Source: Thermoguttaceae bacterium
Lineage (GTDB): Bacteria; Planctomycetota; Planctomycetia; Pirellulales; Thermoguttaceae
NCBI GenBank assembly: GCA_017434455.1
Contig: JAFRFG010000062.1
Span: 1 to 47,741, forward strand
DNA: 47,741 nucleotides
Reading direction: 5' to 3'
Part shown: positions 33,891 to 43,241 of the stretch, piece after piece
How positions within the stretch are numbered: position 1 is the stretch's first letter
Layout: every line of letters starts with the position of its first letter
Translations under genes and position numbers: made by a program
The notes under the pieces: generated by a model
Told to the model about the DNA's origin: nothing
Databases searched by the model: none
What the model saw: only the letters and a program-made list of their open reading frames with translations

Positions 33891-35465
33891 ATGTACTGTG
33901 CGTACACTCGCCATGGACGGCGTTTCGAAGCGCTCGGCGCGATAGGGATCATCGCGATGGCGCTTTTGGTTTGCGGCGGCTGCGCCTCCGGCGCCGGCCG
34001 TCTGGCGGCGCTCGGAAGCGGGCCCCGTTCCCTGGCGGGCCTCCTCCGGCGGAGCGACGCCGCCCAGGCGGCGGAAAATCTTCCCGGCGCGCAGTCACGC
34101 AGCGACTCCGAAGGGACGATCATCCCGGTCGCCTACCAGGAAGAAACGACGAATCGATCTGGCTCGATCGCGTCGGACGAAATGCCGGACCTGACCTCGC
34201 CGGCGTCCGAAGCGACACAGGCGGCCGCCTCGACCGTCCTCGGCGCGTGGACATTTGACGACGCGGTTCGGGCGACCCTGGCGGCCGACCCGCTGCTTCA
34301 GGCCGGCATGGCGGCGATCCAGGAGGCCCACGCCGACTGGTGGACCAGTTCGCTCCCCCCGAACCCGGAACTGGAGATCGAGGGAGGGACGCTTCCGTTT
34401 AAGACCCTCACCCCCGAGGCCCCCGGCGGCCCGCCGCAGCTCGATATCTCGATCTCCATGCCGATCGATTGGTTTCTCTTCGCCAAGAGAGCCGCCGCGA
34501 TGGAAAGCGCTCGGGTCGGAACCGAGATCAGCGAGGCGCAGTACGCCGACTTAATTCGAACCCGTGTCGCCGAGACGAGCGTGGCGTTTTACGACCTTTT
34601 GGAGGCCAAATCCCAAAGAGAACTGGCCCGTCAGGATGTCGAGATACTCTCCCGACTGGAGTCGGTCATCGAACAGGCACAGGCCGCGGGCGGCCTTCCG
34701 GCTTTGGATCTAAAACGCGTCCATCTCGACCTGCTGCAAAGCCGGCAGGCGCTCTTGGAAGCGGACCGAGACCTGGCGGTGGCCCGGGCGAATCTTTGGG
34801 CCCGGTTCGGCCGGGACGAGCCGCTTCCGGATAACTTCGACATTGTCGGATCACTGGAGAATCTGCCGAAGATCGAACCGCTTCCGGTCGAGGAGGCCTT
34901 CGCCCAGGCGCAGCGCAACCGCCCCGATATTCGGGCGCTTCGGCTGCTGGTCACGCAGGCCGGAGCGAACCGTCTGGTCGAGCGGCGCAACGCCTTCCCG
35001 GAAGTGACCCCCGGATTCGGCTATTCGCACCAGTATCAGGAGCGCATCGGCGATCCGGACTTTGACGGATGGAATATTTCCCTTGGGGTCACGGTCCCGG
35101 TCTTCGACCGGAATCAGGGGAATCGGGCCAAAGCGCTGGCGGCCGAAAACCGCAGCCGCTGGGAACTGCAGTCCGGCCTGATCGATCTTCGGGCCGAAGT
35201 GACCGCCGCCGATCAACAGCTGCGCACCGCCAAACAGCAGATCGACGCGATCGCCGACGAACAGGTACATCTGGCCGCCGACGTGCGCGATCGAATTGTG
35301 GAAGCGTATCGCGCCGGGGGTTCGCCGCTGATCGATGTGCTCAACGCGGAGAGCAGCTATCGAGAGACCTATCGACTCTATATCACCAGCCGGGCCGACT
35401 ACGGCCGCGCGCTGTACCTGTACAACAGCGCTTTGGGCGTTTCCTCGATGGAAAGCAATGAATAA
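33891..35465 (+). CDS. TolC/CzcC-type outer-membrane efflux factor
   Basis: 524 residues; forms the outer-membrane channel of a tripartite metal pump. A hydrophobic leader ends LLVCGGC (Cys31), possibly a lipoprotein signal though the -3 residue is atypical. A low-complexity linker follows to about residue 115. Two TolC-type repeats come next: LGAWTFDDAVRATLAADPLL, RVAETSVAFYDLLEAKSQRE, PVEEAFAQAQRNRPDIRALR and a C-terminal GGSPLIDVLNAESSYRETY, typical of CzcC/CusC relatives. Long alpha-helical segments rich in Ala/Gln/Arg fit the periplasmic coiled-coil barrel. Its TAA shares one base with the ATG of the adaptor gene (TAATG), so the two are translationally coupled. Metal range is inferred from the pump. 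Confidence 0.9.
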   Translation: MYCAYTRHGRRFEALGAIGIIAMALLVCGGCASGAGRLAALGSGPRSLAGLLRRSDAAQAAENLPGAQSRSDSEGTIIPVAYQEETTNRSGSIASDEMPDLTSPASEATQAAASTVLGAWTFDDAVRATLAADPLLQAGMAAIQEAHADWWTSSLPPNPELEIEGGTLPFKTLTPEAPGGPPQLDISISMPIDWFLFAKRAAAMESARVGTEISEAQYADLIRTRVAETSVAFYDLLEAKSQRELARQDVEILSRLESVIEQAQAAGGLPALDLKRVHLDLLQSRQALLEADRDLAVARANLWARFGRDEPLPDNFDIVGSLENLPKIEPLPVEEAFAQAQRNRPDIRALRLLVTQAGANRLVERRNAFPEVTPGFGYSHQYQERIGDPDFDGWNISLGVTVPVFDRNQGNRAKALAAENRSRWELQSGLIDLRAEVTAADQQLRTAKQQIDAIADEQVHLAADVRDRIVEAYRAGGSPLIDVLNAESSYRETYRLYITSRADYGRALYLYNSALGVSSMESNE

Positions 35466-36808
35466 TGACCGATCATCCTCACACAGACAATAACGAACAA
35501 ACCGTTGAAAGCCGCCCCGCGCCGCAAACGCCCCCTCCGACCAGGTTCGGACTCAAAGACGGCCTGCAATTTTTCCTCTGCCTCTTGGCGGTCGGCGGAA
35601 CGCTCGCCTATTTGATGCGGCCGGCGAAAAACCCCGCCCAGGCGCTCGTCGAGGCACCGGTACAGGAGGCCCCCGAGGTTTCGGCCTGCGGGTATCAGAC
35701 AATCTTTGTGCGAAGCGATTCGGCGCTGTTTCAGAAGCTCCACTTGACCGAAGCGGTCAAAAAAACGGTCGAAGCCCCGCTTTGCCGCGTCACCGGAGCG
35801 GTCGCGGCGGTGAAAAACAATATCGACGGCGAATGGCAGTGGCAGTTCCACTCTCCGGAACTGCTGGCCGCTTACAGTGACTGGCGGCGGTCGCTGGCCG
35901 ATGTCACGTTCGCCGAAGAGCAGCTCAAGGCGACGAACCGCCTTTCGGAGACAAAGATCAAAACCCTGACCGGGAAGATCGAACGGAAGAAGAAACTAGT
36001 CGAGATCGGAACCGATACCCAGCTGGATCTCGCCGAACTGGAAGCCGAGCAGCTCGAACAGGAAATCGAAAACAGCAAAGCGGTTTACGAAGCCGAAACC
36101 GCCCTTCGAAGCGCGAAAAACGCCGCGACGGTTTCCACCCGCCAGCTGGAGCAGGAGGGGATCGAACCGAATCTTCTCGATTCCGACCAAGAGAATCTCG
36201 CCATCGTTATGGCGAATATCCCCGAGACCCTTTTCGACTCGGTCCGCGTCGGCCAGCGCTGCCGGCTGCGTTTCTCGGGGATCCCGGACAAGTCGCACGA
36301 CGGGGAGATCGCCGCGATCGTTCCGTTCGTCTCCAAGGAACTGCGCTCGATGAGGGCGCTGTTTACCGTCGAGTCCCCGCACGCGCTTTTGCGCGCCGGG
36401 ATGTTCGCCGACGTCGATCTGGGGATCGACCCGCGGGACGTTCTGCTCGTCCCGACCGAAGCGGTCGTCCATATCGGCCGGGACGATTACGTGCTGTGCC
36501 GTATCGATGAGGAACACTGGCGTGTCGCGCCGGTCGAAACCGGTCCGTCGCACGAAGAGGATGTCGAAATCGTCCGTGGCATCTGCGACGGGGAAACGAT
36601 CGTCGGACTCGGCGCGATTCTGCTCAAAGCGGCGATGATCGACTCGCTGGATGAGTCGGTATTTCCCGAAACAATCGGCGGCGAGCCCCAAAGCGCCGGG
36701 GAATCCCAACCTTCCGACACGGCCGATAACAGTGACGCTGATCAAAACAGTGACGCGGCCCAAAGCACCGACGCGAAGTCGTCCGAACCGCAAGGAGAGA
36801 AGCCGTGA
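35465..36808 (+). CDS. RND efflux periplasmic adaptor (CzcB/CusB-like)
   Basis: 447 residues; links the RND pump to the outer-membrane channel. An N-terminal membrane anchor lies at about 32-50 (FFLCLLAVGGTLAYLM). The lipoyl-like half is interrupted by a coiled coil at about 125-215 (EEQLKATNRLSETKIKTLTG, ELEAEQLEQEIENSKAVYEA). A beta-barrel domain follows (ANIPETLFDSVRVGQRCRLR, LRAGMFADVDLGIDPRDVLL). The first 30 residues are cytoplasmic and polar; the last 40 are Ser/Asp/Asn/Gln-rich and probably disordered. Start ATG 35465 overlaps the previous stop, and its own TGA overlaps the GTG of the pump gene, so all three subunits are coupled. Confidence 0.9.
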   Translation: MTDHPHTDNNEQTVESRPAPQTPPPTRFGLKDGLQFFLCLLAVGGTLAYLMRPAKNPAQALVEAPVQEAPEVSACGYQTIFVRSDSALFQKLHLTEAVKKTVEAPLCRVTGAVAAVKNNIDGEWQWQFHSPELLAAYSDWRRSLADVTFAEEQLKATNRLSETKIKTLTGKIERKKKLVEIGTDTQLDLAELEAEQLEQEIENSKAVYEAETALRSAKNAATVSTRQLEQEGIEPNLLDSDQENLAIVMANIPETLFDSVRVGQRCRLRFSGIPDKSHDGEIAAIVPFVSKELRSMRALFTVESPHALLRAGMFADVDLGIDPRDVLLVPTEAVVHIGRDDYVLCRIDEEHWRVAPVETGPSHEEDVEIVRGICDGETIVGLGAILLKAAMIDSLDESVFPETIGGEPQSAGESQPSDTADNSDADQNSDAAQSTDAKSSEPQGEKP

Positions 36809-39800
36809 TCGCCGAATTGATGAAATTGTCGCTGCGCCACCGATGGATTGTCCTCGGCGCGGCGGCGGCGATGATCGCGTTTTGCCTTTACGCCGCCACG
36901 CAGCTTCCGATCGACGCCTATCCGGACATCTCGCCGCAGAAGGTCTCGGTCGTCACGGCCTATCCCGGCTGCGCGCCGGAAGAAGTCGAACGTCAGGTGA
37001 CGATCCCGATCGAGATCGCGATGCGGAACATCCCGAAGGTCGAGACGGTTCGTTCGCAGACGATCTTCGGGCTTTCGGTCGTCGATCTGATCTTTGAGGA
37101 GGGGACCGAAACCTACTGGGCGCGTCAGCAGGTGAACGAAAAGCTCAGCGGCATCGAGCTTCCCGACGGGGCCGAGATGCCGGAACTCGGACCGGCGACC
37201 TCCTCCTGCGGTGAGATCTACCGCTACGAACTGGTCTCCGACGTCGGAACCGACGTCATGGAACTGAGAACCCTCAACGAGTGGGTCGTCATTCCCCGGC
37301 TGCTGCGCGTGCCGGGAGTCGCCGACGTCTCGAACTTCGGGGGTCTGGCGAAACAATATGTCATCCGCTTCGACCCCATCGAGCTGCAGCGGTTCCACCT
37401 GACCTTAGCCGACGTGACCGCCGCGGTCGCGAGCAACAGTTCCGCGTCGGGGGGGAGTCTTCTCAACCGCGGCGGTATGGCGCTGGTCATCCGTGGGACC
37501 GGCCTGATCGAAAACATCGAGCAGATCAATAAGATTTTCCTCAAATCGGTCGAGGGAACCCCCGTCACGATTCGGGACGTCGCCACGGTCGAGGTCGGCG
37601 CGGCGACCCCGTGGAGCGTCTATTGCAAAGACAACAAAGACGAATCGGTCGAGGGTATCGCGCTGATGCGCCGCGGCGAGAACCCCTCCCGCGTCCTGGT
37701 CCGGCTCAAAGAGGCGGTCGACGAGCTGAACGCCTCGGCCCTTCCCGACGGGGTCCGGATCGAACCGTTCTACGACCGGCAGTTCCTCGTCGACAGCACC
37801 CTCCACACGGTCGCGCACTCCGTCGCGCTGGGGGTCACGCTCGTCGTCTTGGTCCTGCTGCTGTTCCTCGGACGTCCCTCGATGGCGCTTTTAGTCGCCG
37901 CGACGATTCCGTTTTCGTTCCTCTTCGCCCTCGGGCTGATGTACCTGACCGATATTCCGATCGGTCTGCTTTCCATCGGCGCGATCGATTTCGGCATTAT
38001 CGTCGACGGGGCGGTGATCGTCTCGGAAAACATCGCCCGCCAGTTCGGCCGGCGGAGGGCGAAATCGCCGGACGACGCGCTTCGCATCATTCACAACGCG
38101 GCGCTGGAACGGTGCCATCCGGTCTTCGTCTCGGTGATGCTGGTAATGGTCGCGTTTTTGCCCCTTTTGACGCTCACCAGCATCGAAGGGCTCCTCTTCC
38201 GGCCGATGGCCCTGACGCTTCTCTACGCGCTGGGAGGGGCGCTGATCTTCGCGCTGTTCCTCGTTCCGATCCTCGCCGGGATCCTCTTCCACAACGGGTA
38301 TCGCGAATGGGAAAACCCGCTGCTTCGGTTCTTTACGCCGATTTACGAGCAAATCATCCGGCTGTTTTTGCGCCTTCGCTGGCTGGTCGCCTGCCTCGCC
38401 CTGTGCGCGCTGGCGTTCGTGCTGGTCTGCGTCGTGCCGAAACTGGGAATTGAATTTCTTCCCTACATGGACGAGGGGACGATCTGGGTCAAGGCGAATT
38501 TCCCGGACGGCATTTCCCTCGACCAGACGGCGCACTTTACCAAAGAGGTCCGCGAAATCATTATGGAAAATCCCGATGTCGCGTTCGTTTCGGCGCAGAT
38601 CGGGCGGGCCGACGCGTTTTCCGAGCCGTTTCCGCCGAGCCGCGTCGAAATGATGATCGGTCCGAAACCGCGCGAGCAGTGGACGAAGGTGAAAAACAAG
38701 CGTGAGCTGATCGACAGTATCGGCGCGCGGCTGCGCGAGGAGTTTCCGACGACCCGTTTTAATTTCACGCAGCCGATCATCGATATGGTGACGCAGGACA
38801 CGAACGGCACCTCGGCGAAACTGGCGGTCGAGCTGTCCGGAAAAGACTTCGATACCCTTTTAGACCTGGCCCGCCAAACCCTCCAGCTGCTCAAAGAGGT
38901 GCCGGGGGTTCTCGACCCGAGCATCGAGCAGGAGGGACCGCAGGCGCAGCTTCGCATCGTCCCCGACCGCCGGCTGTGCGCCCGGTACAATATCAATATC
39001 GAGGACGTTTCGAATCTGATCAATATAGCGATGGGAGGCAGCCCCGTCGGAACACTCTACGAGGGGGAGCGCAACTTTGACATCGTCGCCAAACTCGACC
39101 GCAAAACGATGGCCTCTCCCGAGGCGATCGGGCGGCTTCCGGTTCATTCCGCCGACGGGACCCCGATTCCGCTGGCGCAGGTCGCGTCGATCGATATCGT
39201 CGACGGTCAGACGGTCATCGCCCGCGGCGACGGGATCCGGCACCTGACGGTCCGCTGCGACGTGACCGGCCGCGACGAGGGGAGCTTCGTCGCCGAGGCG
39301 CAGAAACGGTTCGAGCAACAGATCGAACTGCCCCCCGGCTACAAGGCCGAATGGCTCGGCATGTTCGCGAACCTCCAGCGGGCGTATCGGCATTTTCTGC
39401 TGATTATCCCGGCGACGGTCGGGGTGATCTTCCTGATTTTAGCGATCAACTTCGGTTCGTTCCGCGCCGCGTTCGTTCTGCTGCTCCCGATTCCGTTCGC
39501 GTTCGCCAGCGGTGTTTTGGCGCTGTGGCTGCGCGATATGCACATGAACGTTTCCACCGGCGTCGGGTTCGCCACCCTCTTCGGCGTCGCGATTATGGAC
39601 GGGGTTTTGATGATCCAGGGGATCACGAAATACCGCCATCTCGGCTACACGCCGGACGAGGCGATCGTTCACGGCCGCGTCGATCGGCTCCGTCCCGGGC
39701 TGATGACGACCCTAGTCGCGGTGCTGGGGCTTCTTCCCGCGTCGCTGGCCGTCTCGCTCGGTTCGGACGTCCAGCGCCCCCTGGCGACGGTGATCATCTA

Positions 39801-39945
39801 CGGCCTGACCGGTTCAACCCTCTTTACGCTGTTCGTCACGCCGGTCTTCTACCGAATCTTCCTTCCCCCGCTGCGCAAAAAACGGGAGATCGATTTCCTT
39901 TCCGACGACACGCCGCAGACAAGCGCCGCGCCGCCGCAGGGCTAG
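36805..39945 (+). CDS. czcA: heavy-metal RND efflux pump (CzcA-type)
   Basis: 1046 residues; proton-driven inner-membrane pump of the HME-RND family, 12 membrane helices with two large periplasmic loops. The N-terminal helix is LRHRWIVLGAAAAMIAFCLY; family motifs include PIDAYPDISPQKVSVVTAYPG, PEEVERQVTIPIE and LGIEFLPYMDEGT. The fourth helix reads AIDFGIIVDGAVIVSENIA with Asp395, Asp401 and Glu408. This spacing equals the Asp-Asp-Glu proton relay of C. metallidurans CzcA and differs from CusA. That suggests divalent ions (Zn, Co, Cd, Ni) rather than Cu(I). GTG start at 36805 overlaps the adaptor's stop by four bases. A strong terminator follows. Metal specificity is inference. Confidence 0.93.
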   Translation: MIAELMKLSLRHRWIVLGAAAAMIAFCLYAATQLPIDAYPDISPQKVSVVTAYPGCAPEEVERQVTIPIEIAMRNIPKVETVRSQTIFGLSVVDLIFEEGTETYWARQQVNEKLSGIELPDGAEMPELGPATSSCGEIYRYELVSDVGTDVMELRTLNEWVVIPRLLRVPGVADVSNFGGLAKQYVIRFDPIELQRFHLTLADVTAAVASNSSASGGSLLNRGGMALVIRGTGLIENIEQINKIFLKSVEGTPVTIRDVATVEVGAATPWSVYCKDNKDESVEGIALMRRGENPSRVLVRLKEAVDELNASALPDGVRIEPFYDRQFLVDSTLHTVAHSVALGVTLVVLVLLLFLGRPSMALLVAATIPFSFLFALGLMYLTDIPIGLLSIGAIDFGIIVDGAVIVSENIARQFGRRRAKSPDDALRIIHNAALERCHPVFVSVMLVMVAFLPLLTLTSIEGLLFRPMALTLLYALGGALIFALFLVPILAGILFHNGYREWENPLLRFFTPIYEQIIRLFLRLRWLVACLALCALAFVLVCVVPKLGIEFLPYMDEGTIWVKANFPDGISLDQTAHFTKEVREIIMENPDVAFVSAQIGRADAFSEPFPPSRVEMMIGPKPREQWTKVKNKRELIDSIGARLREEFPTTRFNFTQPIIDMVTQDTNGTSAKLAVELSGKDFDTLLDLARQTLQLLKEVPGVLDPSIEQEGPQAQLRIVPDRRLCARYNINIEDVSNLINIAMGGSPVGTLYEGERNFDIVAKLDRKTMASPEAIGRLPVHSADGTPIPLAQVASIDIVDGQTVIARGDGIRHLTVRCDVTGRDEGSFVAEAQKRFEQQIELPPGYKAEWLGMFANLQRAYRHFLLIIPATVGVIFLILAINFGSFRAAFVLLLPIPFAFASGVLALWLRDMHMNVSTGVGFATLFGVAIMDGVLMIQGITKYRHLGYTPDEAIVHGRVDRLRPGLMTTLVAVLGLLPASLAVSLGSDVQRPLATVIIYGLTGSTLFTLFVTPVFYRIFLPPLRKKREIDFLSDDTPQTSAAPPQG

Positions 39946-39981
39946 GAAAGTTTTTCAAACAAAGCGCAAAAGCCAAGGCAT

Positions 39982-40015
39982 ACGAAAGGGGGGATCATTC
40001 CCCCCTTCGTGTTTT
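39982..40015 (+). terminator. intrinsic terminator of the efflux operon
   Basis: A 12-bp stem with one bulged A: ACGAA, then GGGGGGA, pairs with TCCCCCC and TTCGT (39982-40010) around TCAT, followed by GTTTT. It begins 37 bases after the pump's stop codon. Confidence 0.88.
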
Positions 40016-40044
40016 ACCTGAATCATTCGCCGAAAGCGCGGCGG

Positions 40045-40142
40045 TTAAACAAACGTCCAGCCGCCGTCGGTCCCCTCCCGGGCCGGGGCCGTCTCCAGCG
40101 GGGGTATCTGTAGTCGCCGCGACCTGTTCGCCGCGGAGCGGC
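40045..40142 (-). pseudogene. fragment of the 3' end of a Tat-glycosidase paralogue
   Basis: About 98 bases match the end of the 31249-32907 gene (31249 to about 31350): shared stretches include GGTTAAACAAAC at the stop, GCCGCCGTCGG, TCCAGCGGGGG and TCGCCGCGACCTG. The encoded residues RGEQVAAT are recognisable, then a net one-base insertion shifts the frame before a restored GGW-F-end. It has no start and abuts the stop codon of the SGNH hydrolase gene. It is the debris of a third copy or of a recombination at this site. Confidence 0.75.
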
Positions 40143-40145
40143 GAA

Positions 40146-40922
40146 TCACGGCATCTTTTCCTTCGGGGTATCCCCGAGCATCCCGGAGAGAACCGGTTCG
40201 ACCTCCGCCCCCCAGAGCTTGTATCCCTCCTCGTTCGGGTGGCCGAAATCGGGCATCAGATCCTTGGGGATCACCCCGTTTTCATCGACCCAAAGGTGAC
40301 CGATATCCATCAAGGTGACGTTCGGATAATCGTTGAACATATCCGGCAGAAGCGCGTTGATCGCGGCGACCCGAAGACGGGTCGGATGATCGGGTTTTTC
40401 GCCGGCGGGGAAGATCTTAAGAAGCAAGATCGGCATATCGGGGTAGAGCCCGGTCAGCTTATCGACGATCGCCCGGATCGCCCGGGCGACCTCTTCGGCG
40501 CTGTTCTCAAACGAGTTGTTGACCCCGATCAGGAGCATCGCCGCCTTCGGGTGGATATTCTCCATCGGCAGGTTGTCTAGACGCCACAGAAGATGCTGGG
40601 TTCGGTCGCTGCCGATGCCGAGGTTGGCGAAATTTCGGTCGCCGTAGTAATACTCCTCGACCGCCCGGCCGGTGGTGTCCCAGTAGTGCGTGATCGAATC
40701 CCCCAGAAGAAGCAGATCGACATTCCCCTCGGCAATTCGCGCCTTCTGCGCTTCGAAACGATCCTTCCACCAGTCCTGATCGAGCTTATCGACCGGAACC
40801 ATGCTCGTCGGCAGCGGCGCGGAGTTTACCTGTTCCCCCTCTTGGGCGGTTAAGGCGCCCGCGCAGGCGAAGATAAATCCGAGGGCCAGCGGCAGCGCCC
40901 AAATTCTTTTTAATATTTTCAT
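40146..40922 (-). CDS. secreted SGNH/GDSL-type hydrolase
   Basis: 258 residues; an esterase-fold enzyme, most likely removing acetyl or other acyl groups from polysaccharides. The signal peptide is residues 1-26 (MKILKRIWALPLALGFIFAC, then AGALTA). SGNH blocks: I with catalytic Ser76 (LLLGDSITHYWD); II with Gly (FANLGIGSDRTQH); III with Asn (LIGVNNSFEN, 135-136); V with Asp225 and His228 (PDFGHPNEEGY). All four catalytic positions are present. Start ATG 40922 has AAAGGAG upstream; the longer frame to 40994 overlaps the previous gene and lacks a signal. It follows the GH127 gene by 68 bases in the same direction, as expected for an accessory esterase. The substrate is not shown. Confidence 0.9.
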   Translation of the reverse strand: MKILKRIWALPLALGFIFACAGALTAQEGEQVNSAPLPTSMVPVDKLDQDWWKDRFEAQKARIAEGNVDLLLLGDSITHYWDTTGRAVEEYYYGDRNFANLGIGSDRTQHLLWRLDNLPMENIHPKAAMLLIGVNNSFENSAEEVARAIRAIVDKLTGLYPDMPILLLKIFPAGEKPDHPTRLRVAAINALLPDMFNDYPNVTLMDIGHLWVDENGVIPKDLMPDFGHPNEEGYKLWGAEVEPVLSGMLGDTPKEKMP

Positions 40923-40990
40923 CGTTTCTCCTTTTGTGGAAATTAGTCTCGGTGATTTAAGATCGACGGCTTTCTTCCCCTCGGGCTGTT

Positions 40991-42991
40991 TCACTCGGCG
41001 ATCGGAAAACAGGTCAGCCGCAGATTGGTCGCTCCGTACGGGACCAGTTCGATCTGTTCGACCTCAGCCCCCTCGTCGGGACGGACCGGGTTGCCGTAGG
41101 GAAGCGGGGTGACGTGAATCGCGTTCGACTCGAAAGGCCAGGCGTATTTCTGTGTCCGAATCATCGGGACCGAAAGGGTAAGCGGCGGGTTCTCCCAAGG
41201 ATAGCCGTCGGCGGTGTCCTTGTGATTGACCGTGATCGCTCCCGGGGCCAATGCCTCCTTCGTCAAAGAATAGAAGATCGGACGGCTGGTCGCGTTCCAC
41301 CACGACCACCCCTCCGGCAGCGGCGTGAGGGGATGGCCCGGAATCTCTTCCCACTCGGTCGGCTGATCGAACGAGAACAGAAGCGGCCCGTACTCAACGA
41401 CCCGAAGCGGTTCTTTCTGGAAATAAATATCTTCCGTCTCGACGACGCGGGGGGTATCGGTAAAGATGATCTCCAGCCGTTCCCCCTCGCCCCACGGGCC
41501 GGAAACACACAGCCACCCTTCCTCGGGGTCGGTTTCGACCGCGCGCGTGTTGCCGCCGATTGTCCGCGACGCCGTGAAGGAATCGGCCCACTGGGGAATG
41601 CGCAAAACAAGCGCCCCCGGCCAATCGTCGCCGGCCTTAACGGTGAAGGTCACTTTGCCGTCGAACGGATAGTTCGTCTCTTCCTCGACGGCGATCTCCC
41701 GCCCGCCGCCGTCGGTCCATTTCATCCGGCAGGGACCGTAAACGGGGAACGCGAAGTTCCCTTCCCGATCCCGCAGAACCATCGAACGGATATATTCCGG
41801 AACCAGCCGAACCGACTGCGCCGGACAGCAGGCGACATGGAAGTTCGGCGCGTAGCAGCCGTAGTCGGCCCACTGAAACGCGTCGGAGGTGATCGTCGCC
41901 TGAAACTGATTCGGCATCGAATCGTAAACCATCGCCCGCTCATCCTTTTTGCGGGCCCCCTGGGCGGCATTGAAAAACATCTTCTCGACCCAGTCGCCGT
42001 ACTTCGCCTCGCCGGTGATCGCCAGCATCCGAAGGAAACTGTTCTGCCAGGTCGCGAAGTTGCAATATTCCGTCTCGTGATTGGACGACGGCGGGGAAAA
42101 ATGCTCCCCGTTGCTCGACGGGGCGCCGTTGGGCAGCCAGCACTTCGACATCGCCTGACGGATCCCGTTTTCGGCCGCCGCGCGATCCTCCGGATCCCCG
42201 GAATAAAGCCAAACCAGCGCCGGGTTTTTCATGTTCTCGCCGAACGCCACGACGTGGTCGTCGTTGAAATTTAGTTCCTCCCGCAAAAGCGACCGGCGGC
42301 CGTGGCAAAAGGGATCGTTTTGATCGAGCCAGTCGAGGTACTCGGCCGGCCATTGGGCCAGGCGCTCGTCCCCCGTCTGACGCCAAACGTCGATCATCGA
42401 CTCGATAAGGACCGGACCGGCGTAAGGGGTCTTCTGATCCCCCGCCCAATGCTCCACAAACCACAAAAGCCCCCGATGAACCGCCTCCAGCGTCCGCTCA
42501 TCACCGGTGGCCTGCGCCCAGGCCAGCAGGGCGCGATAGCCCCAGTTCGCCGACCAGGCGCAGTAATCTTCCAGGCGATTGTCCGTCGGACGGTAACTCC
42601 CCAAATAGCCGTCTTCCTCCTGCAGGGCAATCGTCCCCTCGACCCAGCGGCGCGCTTTTTCTTTCAGCTCGGGATCGTCCAGCGTAAAAGCCAGCTGGAC
42701 CAGGCCGGTCCAGTAGGTCCCGGAAATCTCACCGCTCCACCCCGGGGAGACGGGAGATTGGTGTTCCCGATCAATATACGGCTTGCCGATCATCTCCGGC
42801 TCCAGCTCGTCGAGATGCCCCCCCATCCCATCCTTGCTGCGCAAAAGCTGCTGACGCAGCCAGCCCCGCGCGGTAACGCTCCCTAAGGGGAGGCGTTCAT
42901 AGACCGGCGCCGGGGCGGTCTTTTCCTGCGCGCAGGCAAGCAGCGGCCACAGAAGCGCGGCGCAAAGAAGAACAATGATTTTCTTGCTCAT
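40991..42991 (-). CDS. beta-L-arabinofuranosidase (GH127)
   Basis: 666 residues; releases beta-linked L-arabinofuranose, e.g. from plant hydroxyproline-rich glycoproteins or rhamnogalacturonan II. An N-terminal signal (MSKKIIVLLCAALLWPLLAC) could be lipoprotein type (Cys20). The (alpha/alpha)6 barrel (about 30-430) includes GWSGEISGTYWTGLVQLA and the metal site: Glu308 and Cys310 (ETEYCNF) and the pair Cys388-Cys389 (HVACCPAQSVR). These match Glu338, Cys340, Cys417 and Cys418 of the characterised enzyme HypBA1, where Cys417 is the nucleophile held by zinc. C-terminal beta domains follow. Start ATG 42991 has AAAGGA upstream, with a consensus promoter at 43091-43119. GH146, a sister family, is an alternative label. 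Confidence 0.93.
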   Translation of the reverse strand: MSKKIIVLLCAALLWPLLACAQEKTAPAPVYERLPLGSVTARGWLRQQLLRSKDGMGGHLDELEPEMIGKPYIDREHQSPVSPGWSGEISGTYWTGLVQLAFTLDDPELKEKARRWVEGTIALQEEDGYLGSYRPTDNRLEDYCAWSANWGYRALLAWAQATGDERTLEAVHRGLLWFVEHWAGDQKTPYAGPVLIESMIDVWRQTGDERLAQWPAEYLDWLDQNDPFCHGRRSLLREELNFNDDHVVAFGENMKNPALVWLYSGDPEDRAAAENGIRQAMSKCWLPNGAPSSNGEHFSPPSSNHETEYCNFATWQNSFLRMLAITGEAKYGDWVEKMFFNAAQGARKKDERAMVYDSMPNQFQATITSDAFQWADYGCYAPNFHVACCPAQSVRLVPEYIRSMVLRDREGNFAFPVYGPCRMKWTDGGGREIAVEEETNYPFDGKVTFTVKAGDDWPGALVLRIPQWADSFTASRTIGGNTRAVETDPEEGWLCVSGPWGEGERLEIIFTDTPRVVETEDIYFQKEPLRVVEYGPLLFSFDQPTEWEEIPGHPLTPLPEGWSWWNATSRPIFYSLTKEALAPGAITVNHKDTADGYPWENPPLTLSVPMIRTQKYAWPFESNAIHVTPLPYGNPVRPDEGAEVEQIELVPYGATNLRLTCFPIAE

Positions 42992-43090
42992 GACGGTTCC
43001 TTTTTTCAGTCGGCGGCCAGGCGGGGATCAAAACACAAAGGGACGGTAAAAGACGGTCGCCGTCCGGCGTTTCCGCCCGCTTTACGCTCG

Positions 43091-43119
43091 ATTATACCGG
43101 GCCGCCGGGGACGATTCAA
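43091..43119 (-). promoter_or_regulatory. sigma70 promoter for the GH127-SGNH operon
   Basis: Minus-strand TTGAAT (43114-43119), 17-base spacer, perfect TATAAT (43091-43096), about 100 bases before ATG 42991. Nothing defensible was found as a promoter for the divergent ogt gene in the same 250-base spacer. Confidence 0.78.
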
Positions 43120-43241
43120 CAAAACCGCCCCGGGCAAACGAGCCGCCCGCCCAAGACCCGCCGGCTGGAAAAAAGGCCCTCTCTTTTGTATCATCACGGT
43201 ATGGCCCTTTGATCCATCCCCCCAAACACCAGGGAATACCG

